Assembly (NCBI GenBank): GCA_911728455.2
Contig: OU452229.1
Location: 1,679,001 to 1,743,000 of the forward strand
Origin: Marthasterias glacialis
Lineage: Eukaryota > Echinodermata > Asteroidea > Forcipulatida > Asteriidae
Direction: 5' to 3'
DNA length: 64,000 nucleotides
The notes below the pieces were generated by a model that saw only the letters and a program-made list of their open reading frames with translations, did no database searches and had not been told where the DNA came from. A program made the translations under genes and the position numbers. Shown piece by piece: positions 51,604-62,531 of the stretch. The number at the start of each line of letters is the position of its first letter. The stretch's first letter is position 1.

Positions 51604-52602
51604 ACAAAGCCCCAGCTCAACATTGGTAAACTGACTGTAAAATGCTTCCATTCTTTGCACAAACAGCGTTGGGTGGTCGGGGTGGACATCTTTGACTTAC
51701 GTGGTCAAAGTGATGTCTATTTTGACCGGCTGATGTTGTCCTGGCGGGTTTATTCTGAGAGTGTGGCTAAAGTTTGCGGGTTATTTGTCTTCTTGTTACT
51801 CTAAATGCATACTTTTTGGATCAATTTTGTAGTTGTTTTGTCTTTGTATTTGTGTGTACTATATTCACTGTTTTTGTTTCATGTCTATAGGGTTGTTCCC
51901 TACAAGCCTCGACTTATCGAAAAGTCCCCCTTACTCACTCCCTTTCCTGGGTATATTTCCTATTTGAATCATTGGCCCTTTTGTGTCATTATTTGTATTA
52001 CCTTTATTACAGTTATTGATTCTGCTCATTACATTGTAAATGCATACTTTTTTGATCAATTTTGTAGTTGTTTTGTCTTTGTATTTGTGTGTACTATATT
52101 CACTGTTTTTGTTTCATGTCTATAGGGTTGTTCCCTACAAGCCTCGACTTATCGAAAAGTCCCCCTTACTCACTCCCTTTCCTGGGTATATTTCCTATTT
52201 GAATCATTGGCCCTTTTGTGTCATTATTTGTATTACCTTTATTACAGTTATTGATTCTGCTCATTACATTGTGAGTTTGGAATAAATGTGTTATTGAATG
52301 AATGAATGAATCAAGATATTTGTAATAAAATCAACCTGTGAAAATTTCAGCTCATTTCGTTCTTTCATTTGCAAGAAAACATTAAAAATGCATTTTGTGC
52401 GCATTCTTATATAAGCAGAGTTTTCGTTTCAATGAGACGAAAACTACTTTTGGAGCTTGTTTCAGTTATCATTTAAATACGTCAACAATTCATCCGGAAA
52501 GATTTCAAGAAAGTTTTCTACCATCATCTTTATACCATGTAAGGTTTATGTAAATCTGTGAACATTTATGTTTTTCTTCCCATGTTGAGCTGGGGCTTTA
52601 AA
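51604..52602. mobile_element. Family D TIR element, copy 3, split by a nested insertion
   Basis: The left part (to 51663, ending ttctttgcacaaa) and right part (from 52311, starting tcaagatatttgtaataaaa) join exactly where intact copies read gcacaaatcaagat. The insert (51664-52310) ends in gaatgaatgaatgaa and contains a 235-bp tandem duplication. Confidence 0.88.
51804..52273. repeat. 235-bp exact-type tandem duplication
   Basis: Two near-identical units (51804-52038, 52039-52273) within the nested insert. With the GAAT-repeat end this looks like the 3' tail of a non-LTR retrotransposon. The small open frames in both units are the same sequence read twice and are not taken as genes. Confidence 0.85.
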
Positions 52603-52992
52603 TTTGTGAGAAAAGCAAATGTGTATGTTGTACTTTCTGGAGACATGGAATAAAGAAACACTTTTGCTGTTGTGTAATTTTCGTTTATTAATACTCTTGT
52701 TTTATTTCATTGTTGAACATTTTTAAGGGCATTATTACTCATGGTGAGATAAAGTTTTTTTTATCGTATCTGTGTTAGCAAGGGAATATGCAGAGAGATT
52801 ACTGTCCCTGCTGTGGTTCAATTTCTTTATATCAGCTGCAATTTGACACAGAGCAAACTACACACTAACAAACATGACCTAATATCTAAATAAATGTAGT
52901 TGTGTTAGTAGGCTAGTGGGTGTATACAGTGACATGCTTCTTGACAATATTTGTCGACAAATGAATTCTTGTCTAAAATGAAAGCCAGACCT

Positions 52993-53120
52993 ATCCTGTT
53001 CGTAAGAGATGAAGTTTTGGAGCCGAAAGTGCAGTGAATCGAATGTCCATGTACATGTACGTATACCATTCGTTTACATTGCACTTCCAGCTCCAAAACG
53101 CCATCACTTACCGGCAGGAT
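52993..53120. repeat. Inverted repeat, family F copy 1
   Basis: Arms carry gttttggagccgaaagtgca and tgcacttccagctccaaaac. The outer parts (cctgttcgtaagagatg / catcacttaccggcagg) also pair. Short foldback element. Confidence 0.75.
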
Positions 53121-53499
53121 ACCACGGTGCCGTATTTCCAGCCACGTGTGGTGATTTGAACCTAAATCCTTTTACTGAATGAAAACTATATATCCAAGAC
53201 TCAGAAATGAACGAATTTCATTTTAAAGACCTTTATTGACATTTAGTCATCAAATGATCGAAGCAAGCTCAAGACTGAAACTAAATGACTCTTCAGACTA
53301 GGTGCGTCACTGAAACTTATTTTTGGCGCATTAATACGTGATAAAATGAAGCTATAACTAACTCTACTTTTTCTTCAGCCTAAATGTCACAACTGGGGCG
53401 AGTCAAAGTCTTCTATGCCCCTAAATAAGAAAACCAAAAAAATGTGAGATACGATGAGCTTTCAAACAAATGTACACATTTGGTTAAATAGTCAATCCC

Positions 53500-53620
53500 G
53501 TTGGTAAGTAAATGACAGTTTGGAGCCGGAAGTGCAATGTAAACGACTAGTATACATACATTGTACATGAACATTCGTTACACTGCACTTCCGGCTCAAA
53601 AACGTCATCACTTACCAACA
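53500..53620. repeat. Inverted repeat, family F copy 2
   Basis: Arms carry gtttggagccggaagtgcaa and tgcacttccggctcaaaaac, flanked by ggtaagtaaatgac / gtcatcacttacc. Same family as 52993-53120, about 400 bp away. Confidence 0.75.
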
Positions 53621-55091
53621 CTAATGTCACTACTGGTGGTTATAATATAATGTTTCATTTAAAAGGTATGTATATATATAAAGGCAAAAATCATGTTAAA
53701 TGTTATACCTTTATGTTAACACAAAACAAAATCATGGTAAGACAAAACAATCTTAGAACATTATTATGTTATTCTCAAAATGTATTGCATACAACCTTAG
53801 AGAGATATAAAAAGCCAACAAAAAATACTTTCACATAATGCTGGTGGAATTAATACTAACCGATGAATCTATTAAGAACAATATCAACGCATTTAATGCA
53901 ATCAATTTCAAACAACGGTGTTTCATTGTTTCTTTTGAATAAAAGTTTTAATGCTTAGCATAATTTTAATTTATTTATCAGAAACTTACTACCAGTCAAA
54001 ACGTTATGTAAGTTACATCGCTTCTGCCTGGTTTCCCACAAATTTATACTTTATTTTTTTGTTCTCTCTCTAAATAAGCCATCTAGAAGTTGTGTCCATG
54101 CTTAGGCCCAATTTTATGGTCTGCTTATTCGCTGTCGTAGGCATTACGTAGTCTCCATGTCATTGAACCGTACCATAGTAACTGGTTCACGGCGACGAAC
54201 CGTATTTCCCAAACAAAATATGGCAAAACCCACGTTTTGTAACCTGCATCCTGCATCTATCTCCTTCGAGAACGGAAACAAAACGTGCACTTATACTTTC
54301 AGTAGTATGATTACATTCTTTTGCAAAATAAGTTCAGCGTATTTTACCGTTATTTTTGCTGGGTTTTGGTGCTATCGTGACGTTAAATATAGTCCAAATT
54401 TGTGTTCCGTGTTGAATGTATGATCAGACGCATTGTTATGGAAGTAGCGTGTGAACTATTGTCAAGGATGTGACCAAAACCTTGGGAGGAAATGACGACG
54501 CACTAGGACGCCCTTGTTGTGAAAATTTGTCATTTTGTAGATGAAACTCTAGAGCATAGCTCACAGGTTAGAAAAGCTGGCACAACAAAACTACTCTACG
54601 CTTACTTAACTTGCACACATATTTGGGGGCTACTATTGTCAGCATATAATAGTAACCATAAACCAAAATGCTGTTGTAAAACCATGATATATTGGACCAC
54701 CAGTTTCACTTAATAAAAAGTTTTGTATTCCACACCAAAGACATTGACTTTGAAAATAAACTGATTTGTAACCTTAGAGAGTATAAAACACTTGCGAAAA
54801 AAAAATGATAACAATCTTGAGGTGTGACCTGGATTCCAATCTTATCTCATTCGCTTAAATCGAAAAAAGAACTGTTTACCACCACACACATACAGCTGGA
54901 ATATATTTTGAACTGAATGCAGACACTTAATGAGCATGTTCAAGATCACGTCTTATTGGTATCCCATAAAGAGAAAACTAAATTAAGATTTTACTTTCAT
55001 CTGTTGGTAAGTTCCTTTGGATATATGATGAAAGTGCTTTCCTAAATATACAAGTATGAAATGTTTTCCCATCTAATTCAAAGTTGCTGTA

Positions 55092-55966
55092 CTATGCATC
55101 AGTGGCACTCTTGGGTTCTACTTTGGCGTCATCAGCTGAGGGTGTATACAGCACGTTATCGAAGCCCAGCTTGGGAACTGCATCCCCATCTCCGGACGCT
55201 TTGCTTTGTCTAATCTTCAGGAGGTAGTAAGCAATCCCCATGATCAAGACTACGCCTACCAGGACGCCTATGATGATCGCAGCGATGGCACCACCAGCTA
55301 AACCTGTGTTGGAAATAAGAAGGGAAATTCAGTGAAAGCTGTGAGGGCATGGGGTCAGTTATCGTCTCAATCTGTGAACTGTAGACCTCAGTCCTTTCGT
55401 TCCAAGATGAGGATTGCGAAACATCGAGAGTCTTCCATCAATGTTTATTCATTGTATTTCGGTTAAATGGAGGCAAGTCAGGGTGAACCAGGAATATCCA
55501 GCCATGGTTCCAGGTTGACTACAAATCCTATCACGTAGATTACGGCCGAGGTTTTGCAATTCACTGTGCATGAATCTGACATTTTCTTGGACGAGAAAAA
55601 CAAAAGTCTTTACGGGCAAAATGCATATGTTGCTCAAGCACCATGACTATAGCTTGACTGGGGTTGAATCTACATTCTGACGACTCGGCAGCCAAAACTA
55701 GATTCTGTTGCCATACACTGCTCCCTCACAACACTCAGAAATTATGGACTCGTTTTTTTAATTATCGATCATTATTTTAAGGCAGCTATCTCACAATTTC
55801 TCTGTGAGATCTCAATTTTTATTTGTGGGTGGAGATGTTTTAAAAATTTCATTTCATGACGATCAGGGGTAACATCCACCAAAAGTCTTGATTATAAATC
55901 ACAATAATAATAGTAATCGATTACCAAACTTACCACCCGTCTGGCCTGCGGGAGGATTTGGTTTTC
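55092..55966 (-). CDS. Stalk, membrane segment and FDNVLY tail exons
   Basis: Exon 55966-55934 (GKPNPPAGQTGG) is a 33-nt stalk exon, skippable in frame. Exon 55303-55092 has the membrane segment (IAAIIIGVLVGVVLIMGIAY), then LLKIRQSK and a tail containing PKLGFDNVLYTPSADD, ending at TAG 55094-55092. FDNVLY fits the F-x-N-x-x-Y pattern of the mannose receptor endocytosis signal. Confidence 0.9.
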
Positions 55967-58900
55967 CTAAGATTTAAAAAAGAAATATATATTAGAGATG
56001 GAAGAAGAATGCGATTGTATCAACCCTTGATACAGTATCTTGTGAAATTATTACCAAAGTTTGTCTAATTCATATCCTGAGTACTTGTCGATTTATTTAT
56101 TTAATTGTTTATTTTAAATCTTCAGACATTAATTAACATCAGATGTTAAAAGTTGGACAGGGGCTGTCTAGGATATACAATAGTATAAAAAACTGTCATC
56201 AAAAGATATTTATAACCATTAACCAGACCCCTGCCAGCAATAAAACATTTAAAAAAATTAACATTTAGATACATACAATATAAACAAAGATTGCACTTGT
56301 AGGTAAATGTATTTACATAGCAATAAAACACAATACATGAAAGTCAACAACAGATAGATACAAATCAAATACAAGGCAGACATGTAGACGAATCCTATTG
56401 CAGACAAAACAAAACAAACACCCAATAAACAGACAAACAAACAACCAACAAACTATAAAAATATAAAAAACTTACCACCAATGGCACAGATGAAGTTATG
56501 CTTGGAGTTACAGTCCGCGTTGTCCCACGTCTGCGCCTCACTGATACGGACGCACCCCTCGCCTGGGTTGGAGCTGGGTTCTCTCCTACCCCAGTTTTGA
56601 TAGGAGATTATTCCACCATCGTTCCAAGTGAAGTTACTTGCCCCCTGTCAAAGTATTAAAAAGAAATGTTGGCCAAATTTGCAAACTTTACCATTTTTAA
56701 AGGTTTGATGTGGGGTTTGTAATAACTGATAAAACAGTTTAATGCTGAATTTTTATCAACTCTACCAAATCTGCTGAGACAAATTTCCGTCAAAAATACT
56801 ACAAAGGTGAACGGCAGGGAAAGAAACCACTGAGCCAAAGATCCCATAAAAAAACCTTAATTCATACAAATTCTACTCCAGAGTTTGTCTTTTCATTCTA
56901 AGTTTGTATTAAGTTTCCTGACCTTCTTCTTCTGAAACCCAATCCAAGTGTCCTGGACACCAAAGTAAAACATGAGAGTCTCCATGTAGGCTTGGATGAA
57001 GCCGTCATGGACTGTCGCTAGGTTACCACCGTCCTTAGCACACCGCGCCTGGGCAGCTGAAAAAGTCTTCTTCATGCCTTGTGCAGCGAACACCCTGTAG
57101 CACAGCCCTCTGTATCTGAAGTAGCCTCTCTGGTCACAGAGGTCAGGGGTCGGGTTGTGGTCAATAGACGGATCTGCGGAGTGTTCAAACGTGTGTTAAT
57201 TTCTTGGAGTAAAAAGCCATTTAGGAACAAAGTATTGAGCACATGTTCTGTTTGACCTGTGACACATGGGGTTCATCAAGTGTTGAAATGGCCAAGGGAC
57301 AAGTTGCTTTTCAGTGATCTTCCAAAATATTGTCTCAGGGTTCAAATATCCTTCGATAAGGATTAACAATTCATCCTGAGGAAATATGTTTTTGTATTCA
57401 GCACAAAAAACCTAAATTTATTGATTTAATATGGCACCACGAGACATTTTCCTCTTTTTTTTTTTTTTTTGCTTTTTTTTTTTTTTTTTTTGGGGGGCGG
57501 GCAAAAACGTAATTTTGGAGGGCTATTTATGTAGCAAACCATTTATTCATCAAGAACTTTAACCCAAAACATCCCAACAAACTAGGTCTACCTTCCGATA
57601 TTAATACCATAAAAAATTACATAATCTATAAACTACCACTTTATATGAATCAGTCATTAACATCTCTGCATATTTATAAACAATTTGGAAGTGGGTTTTG
57701 CGCAGGTTTACCTGTATTCAATGTTCCTTGTGGAATCTCATCTTGGGTTTGATCCCAGAGTAAGGGGTAAAAATCCTCATTACTCGGTAAAGTTTCAAGT
57801 AATAAACCGCATGGGAAACTGGGTAAATTTACCCCTTCATTTTCCCTTGTATTTTATTTACGGCGGCTCCCCTATCAGGTTGTATCGTAAACCTGGATGT
57901 GATTCCTGGTTATTTGGCATTTTAAGGTTGAATGGCTTTTGACTGACACACCCCCAAAAAACAAAACAAAAAAAACAAAACAAAAAAACACAGACCGAGG
58001 AGGCTGCTATCATAGGGCTGGATAGCTCAGTTGGTAGGCGACCACATCATCTGGAAGTCGCAGTTTCATATCCTGTCAAGTCAATTTTTCTTCTTCACAC
58101 TTGTACATTTTTCCTCCCAGATGTATAACCGAACATTTTTTTAGTCACCGTTTCCCTTTTCACAAATTTCTCCACATCGGCTTCAGTGCTAGGCACTTTA
58201 GTCCGCTTGATTTCGGGATATTAGTTATGATATTCATAAAAGTAACTCTGGGCTCACCAGCTGGTTTCTGGCAGATGTAGCCCTCAGTTGGTTCACGAGG
58301 TTTCTCTCCGCAAGCTGTGTTTATCCAGTAGCCTGGTGTTAACTCTTTATTCACGATCATTACACACTTCTTATCAGCGATCTATACCAATCAAATAACA
58401 CATACAAACATATAGGAAGACACATAATAGAAAGGGGAAGGGTATCGATGTTAAAGATGCCCGACTAATTTAAAGCCCCAGCTCAGCATTGGTAACTGAC
58501 TGTAAATGCTTCCATTCTTTGCACAAGTCAAGATATTTGTAATAAAACCAACCTGTGAAAATGTCAGCTCATTTCGTTGTTTCATTTGCGACAAAACGGT
58601 AAAAAATGCATTCAGCATTTGTGGAGGCATTCCTACAGGCAGAGTTTTCGTCTCACTGAGACAAAAACTAATTTTGGATCTTATTACTTTTATTATTCAA
58701 AAATGATAACACTTCAGGCAGGAATATTTCTAGGAAAGTTTTCTATCATCATTATCTTTGTACCATGTAAGGTATATGTCAATCTGGAAACATTTATGTT
58801 TTTCTTCTTTTAAATGTTGAGCTGGGGCTTTAAAAGATGTGCACCATTCTGCTGTCATAATAATGCATGCCATTTCAAAGTTTGCTGTTAATTTATTTTC

Positions 58901-61900
58901 TGTTTATTTTCTTGTATTTCTTGTTCAATAGCTAATTGCTCTGTTGCTCTATTTGACCATGTTTGGCCTATGGTAAGGAAGAGGGTGGGGGTGGGGGGGG
59001 TATAAGTACAGTTGACAAAAGTCGCCTTTGGTAAGGAAATGGTTAAAATCATACGTCTTGTGGGAATCCTTTCTGCCAGTGGCGGAATTCAAAAGGTGTT
59101 CCATCAACCCATTCATAGGATCCTGATGACATCCTGTTCAGACCAATCCATGCATTAGTACGTCTCATCTCAAACATCATGGCTTCAAGCAAGGCTGAAA
59201 CGTATTTAAAGACAACATCAACTTATTAACAAAAAAATTGTTTAAAGCAAGAAATGATTGCAAATTATGGGTCCTGACCCAAGAGAGGAGTACTCCGTCA
59301 ACAAAGACTGCCTCACAGTTGATCAAAGTTGGCTAGAGTACATCTGAACTGTTTTATTACTTAATATTTGAACATCAAGAAGTTGCTTCCCCTTAAGGTG
59401 ATCCCTTTCCTACCACTTCCTAGTTTATAGCCATATAATGTATGTTACAGCTATATGGTTGTATGGTTGTTATATGATTGTGCACAAAATTCTTGGCGAA
59501 GTATGAACAGTTTCTCGTTGTTTTCACTAAAGCGTCACCACCCAATTTGATGAAAATTTCACAGGTTGGTTTTCTGGTGAGTTTAGTGAAAACTAGAGGA
59601 TGAGAATAGAGCTACTCTAGAGTAATGTGCTTTCCTGGGAGCTTTTAGATCCTATACCAATCAGGTACCATTACCACAGCTTTGCAGACATGAGCAGAAG
59701 TCAGTCAGGTATCCAAAAAAAACATACAACAGAAAGCTGATTGAGATCAAGACTTACATAGAACATACTGGGCATTGACTGTGGCCAGTTGACCACCCTT
59801 TAACTTGCAATCCTTATCAGCGTCAATCCATGTCTTGGATAGGGGCTCCGAGCTTCCGAATGCTGCATAACACATGTTCTTCATGTTATACCAGCCCTTT
59901 TCACAACCACCGCCAACGGCTAAGGTGAGAAAGGTGTAAAAAAGGTAAGATGTTTTAGTCATAGAAATAATAATAATAAAGCAAAAATTTATATAGCGCC
60001 CAATCCATCGAAAAAACAATGCTCCAGGGTGCTTACAGAATAACTTAAAAAAAAAATCCCTTTAAACACAATGTAATTATTAGAATTAACATGAAAAATA
60101 TAAAAATCAGTATAAAATCAACATAAAATTACAAACAGAAATAAAACTATGCAATATTTTAAAATGCAAAGCTAAGTACAAGTAAAACAGACCAGCTGTA
60201 AAATAAAATGTTTGTTAAAAGAGACAAACAAGAGAACATGGAGAACAAGAGAACATGGACTTCGCTGCCAATGTTGTCGTCTATGGAGCACAAAATAGTG
60301 TACCCTCGGCATGCCTCGGCTGTGTCAAAATGTGTTCGTAACAAAAACGACTGAAACACACACACACTGCGATCGCGCCATGCACTTTTATGATTGCTCT
60401 TGACATGGGCGCCTAAAGGCTGGTTTATAGTCGGTCGCGCGATGGTTGCACGGCGGTAAAATTGACGCACGACGCAGTTTATAGTCGACGCTGACGCCTC
60501 AGCGACTATAGACTGCAATGAAACGGTTCAGCGTCCAGCGATCACAGCGTCAGGCGATTATCATCGCGCGACCAACTATAAACCAGCTTTAAAACTGTGG
60601 ATCACGCCCAGAAAACACGCCATGTTTTTCAGTTCGGAGTGGATCGGACACAGACCTAATTAAACTGTGCCATGGCACATTAGAATGAACCAGTTCCAGG
60701 GGTTATGAACAAGCAAGGCCTGATCGACCAACCCCTTGTTGGAACAAGGTTGAGGATGAAGTGAGATACTTACGTTTGCCTGACTGGCAAATGAAGTTAT
60801 GTTTTGTATTACAGTCAACATTGTCCCAACTCTGGGCATCACTGATTCGTACACATCCTTCACCGGGGTTGTTGCTTGGCTCGTTGGGGGCCCAGTTCTT
60901 GTAATTGAGAGATTCGCCGTTGACCCAAGAGAAGCCTCTGTTATTTTCCTGCAGGTTGTGACAATGAAATGGTATCTTTAAGCAATGTAATCAAGTCATA
61001 AATTCACTGGTATCCTGTTCGCTCCAATAGTTACCAGGGAAGCCCATAGGAATTGCATTGAGCTAGTTTTTGCATAAGGATTTAGGCAAGAAAAGTCTCA
61101 CATTTAGACTTGGCCTATACATCCACTCTTCAAAGACTTGAGGTCCTCTTAGAATTGTAAGTTTCTGTCATGTTTTCGAACAATGAAATGGGTAATTTTT
61201 GGTAAAAGTTTACACAAACGTAGGGCCAGCTTTGAAGCCCGAAGTAGCGAGAACTTTGGGCGTGCAGTAAATAATAATAATAATAAAGGGATTTAAAAGC
61301 GCCTTAAGCAGTTAAAACCACCTCAAAGGGCTTTCCAAAACGACAGAAAAGCAGAATTATGTAAACCACCGTAAAACTAAATAACAACTACTAAAATTAT
61401 AAAGCAGTAAGCAAAGCACAGAAATACATGTGACATTTAAGAACTAATAAAAATACATAAGCTAGCCTAAAGAATTTTACGCACGCATGTGACGTAATGA
61501 CTCACCAACAGGATGGAGTCAACGTACAGGAATAGTTATTATCAAAAAGAAACTTGATTAGCTATCTGATTACATAGTTCATACAAGTACCAATCCTCCA
61601 GAGAAAAATCTTCTACTGAAATACTACAAAGGATAGGAGCTGTAAAAAGCATTTTTCATTTCCTTGAATCACATTGCAGACAATAATTGATTGAGATAAA
61701 CACTTTACGTTTTTCTGGAGTCCAATCCATGCATCCCGTATACCATAGTAAAACAAGAGTGTCTCAGAGAATGCCTCGCTGTATCCCTCCGTAATCACAG
61801 CCAGAGTTGCGTTGTCTGCTAGGCACTGACTCTGGGCACTAGCAAAGTCCTTCTGCTGGGTCTGCTGGTCAAACACCTTGTAGCAATTGTCATTATACTT

Positions 61901-62531
61901 GAAGTAGCCTTTCCGTGGGCATGCATTGCCTGATGGTTCCTGAGGGAGTTTCGGGTCTGGAAAAATAGTGGCCAAACAAAATCGAATTCTGATCAAAACT
62001 GTCAAAAGTCACAACCTCACTCATAGACCTTAATTTTGTTTTTGTTCCATTTATATTAGTGTGGCCAAACCGAGGCTGGGAGGACAAAGGAGACTAATCC
62101 CATTCGATCACTTGGAATATAGAGAACAAAATACAAATTTAATTGAGGTACTATACTTGCATTGGGGATCTAGATATGAGTGGTTTTTTTTCATTTTTTT
62201 TGTTGAAAATTTACCTCTCCCGGGGTAAATTCTAAAGGGCGCCCTGTACTGTGAACCGCCTGTATTGTTCATTTCCATTACTTTAACAAGTAAATGTTAT
62301 AAGCAGGGCATCCAAAGCTGAAAGCTGGGTGTCCAAAAGACGCCCCTCTGGCTAAACACTATGGGGAGGAATCCAACCCCTTCACCCTTCACATCCATGA
62401 ATCGTACCTGCTCGTTTCTGACAGAAATATCCCTGTCTTGGATCACGTGCAGCGTCACCACATGGGGCGTTGTTCCACAAACCAGGTGACACCTCGTCAT
62501 TCAGAAGCATGACACATTTACTTGCATCATT
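55092..62531 (-). CDS. Second multi-CTLD type I membrane receptor, 3' part (5' end outside window)
   Basis: Predicted endocytic lectin receptor. Exons on the minus strand: 62531-62408, 61956-61709, 60948-60774, 59919-59758, 59194-59055, 58381-58258, 57173-56923, 56644-56476, 55966-55934 and 55303-55092 (1638 nt, 545 residues visible, phases consistent throughout). Layout: the end of one CTLD, then three complete CTLDs, a Pro/Gly stalk, one membrane segment and a tail of about 45 residues with FDNVLY. CTLDs come as pairs of a three-exon and a two-exon type, the same pattern as CTLD1-2 and CTLD5-6 of the convergent neighbour. The gene must start right of the window, since no further exon is seen up to 64000. 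Confidence 0.92.
55376..55612. repeat. Dispersed repeat family J, copy 3
   Basis: The words cctttcgttccaagatgagg, cgagagtcttccatcaatg, tttgcaattcactgtgcatg and tgacattttcttgg match the copies at 16917 and 21836. It lies in the intron before the membrane exon. Confidence 0.75.
56476..57173 (-). CDS. Two-exon CTLD with EPS/WDN site (downstream copy)
   Basis: Exons 57173-56923 and 56644-56476. It reads CDQRGYFRYRGLCYRVFA, GGNLATVHDGF, TWIGFQKKK, FTWNDGGIISYQNW, EPSSNPGEGCVRISEAQ, TWDNADC and NFICAIG. It is clearly a duplicate of the domain at 61956-60774. Confidence 0.92.
58012..58130 (+). repeat. tRNA-like SINE, family C copy 2
   Basis: gggctggatagctcagttggtaggcg is close to a tRNA 5' half (tagctcagttggta). 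The B-box region is degraded (gtttcatatcc), so it is a SINE head and not a working tRNA. Parallel to 25105-25200. Confidence 0.65.
58258..59919 (-). CDS. Three-exon CTLD
   Basis: Exons 59919-59758, 59194-59055 and 58381-58258. It reads CEKGWYNMKNMCYAAFG, GGQLATVNAQY, AWIGLNRMSSGSYEW, FRHWQKGFPQD, KKCVMIV, GYWINTAC and GYICQKPA. Neither EPN/QPD nor WND is present, so it probably does not bind sugar in the classical way. Confidence 0.9.
58469..58834. mobile_element. Family D TIR element, copy 4 (most complete, 366 bp)
   Basis: Starts tttaaagccccagctcagca and ends tgttgagctggggctttaaa, inverted repeats of about 20 bp. No reading frame of note, so a non-autonomous DNA transposon. It lies in an intron of the second CTLD receptor. 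Confidence 0.88.
59968..60190. repeat. Family K interspersed repeat
   Basis: AATAATAATAA, tttatatagcgcccaatcca and ggtgcttacagaataa form the module common at 3' ends of marine invertebrate SINE/LINE elements. Relatives are at 61262, 22600 and 21180. Confidence 0.6.
60414..60592. mobile_element. MITE with ~30-bp inverted ends
   Basis: Left end taaaggctggtttatagtcg and gtcgcgcgatg, right end catcgcgcgaccaactataa and accagcttta. The interior is rich in cgacgc/gcgtc words. A right-end fragment lies at 40641-40680. Confidence 0.8.
60774..61956 (-). CDS. Two-exon CTLD with EPS/WDN site (upstream copy)
   Basis: Exons 61956-61709 and 60948-60774. It reads CPRKGYFKYNDNCYKVFD, AWIGLQKN, FSWVNGESLNYKNW, EPSNNPGEGCVRISDAQ, SWDNVDC and NFICQ. 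EPS replaces EPN and WDN replaces WND, so calcium/sugar ligands are partly kept in altered form. Confidence 0.92.
61262..61470. repeat. Family K interspersed repeat
   Basis: AATAATAATAATAATAA followed by agcgccttaagcag and aaagggctttcca; same type as 59968. Confidence 0.55.
62408..62531 (-). CDS. Last exon of a three-exon CTLD (partial domain)
   Basis: The acceptor is attgtag and the donor is gtacgat, phases 0 to 1. It reads NDASKCVMLLNDEVSPGLWN, then NAPCGDAARDP and GYFCQKRA. It aligns with exon 58381-58258 (KKCVMIVNKELTPGYW, CGEKPREPTEGYICQKPA); both are 124 nt, so they are duplicates. Confidence 0.88.

Larger units (their letters stand above)
50183..55091. other. Intergenic region between convergent receptor genes
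   Basis: Holds the 3' UTRs of both CTLD genes, a family D element interrupted by a nested insertion (51604-52602), and two inverted repeats of one family (52993-53120, 53500-53620). A GC-richer segment at 51225-51400 looks repetitive. No gene exon was recognised. Confidence 0.6.

Noticed and set aside
51805-52285. Two small hydrophobic frames
   Set aside because: Same sequence duplicated within a transposon tail; no gene evidence.
58012-58085. Possible tRNA gene (tagctcagttggta)
   Set aside because: B-box half is degraded and a related copy exists at 25105; treated as SINE.
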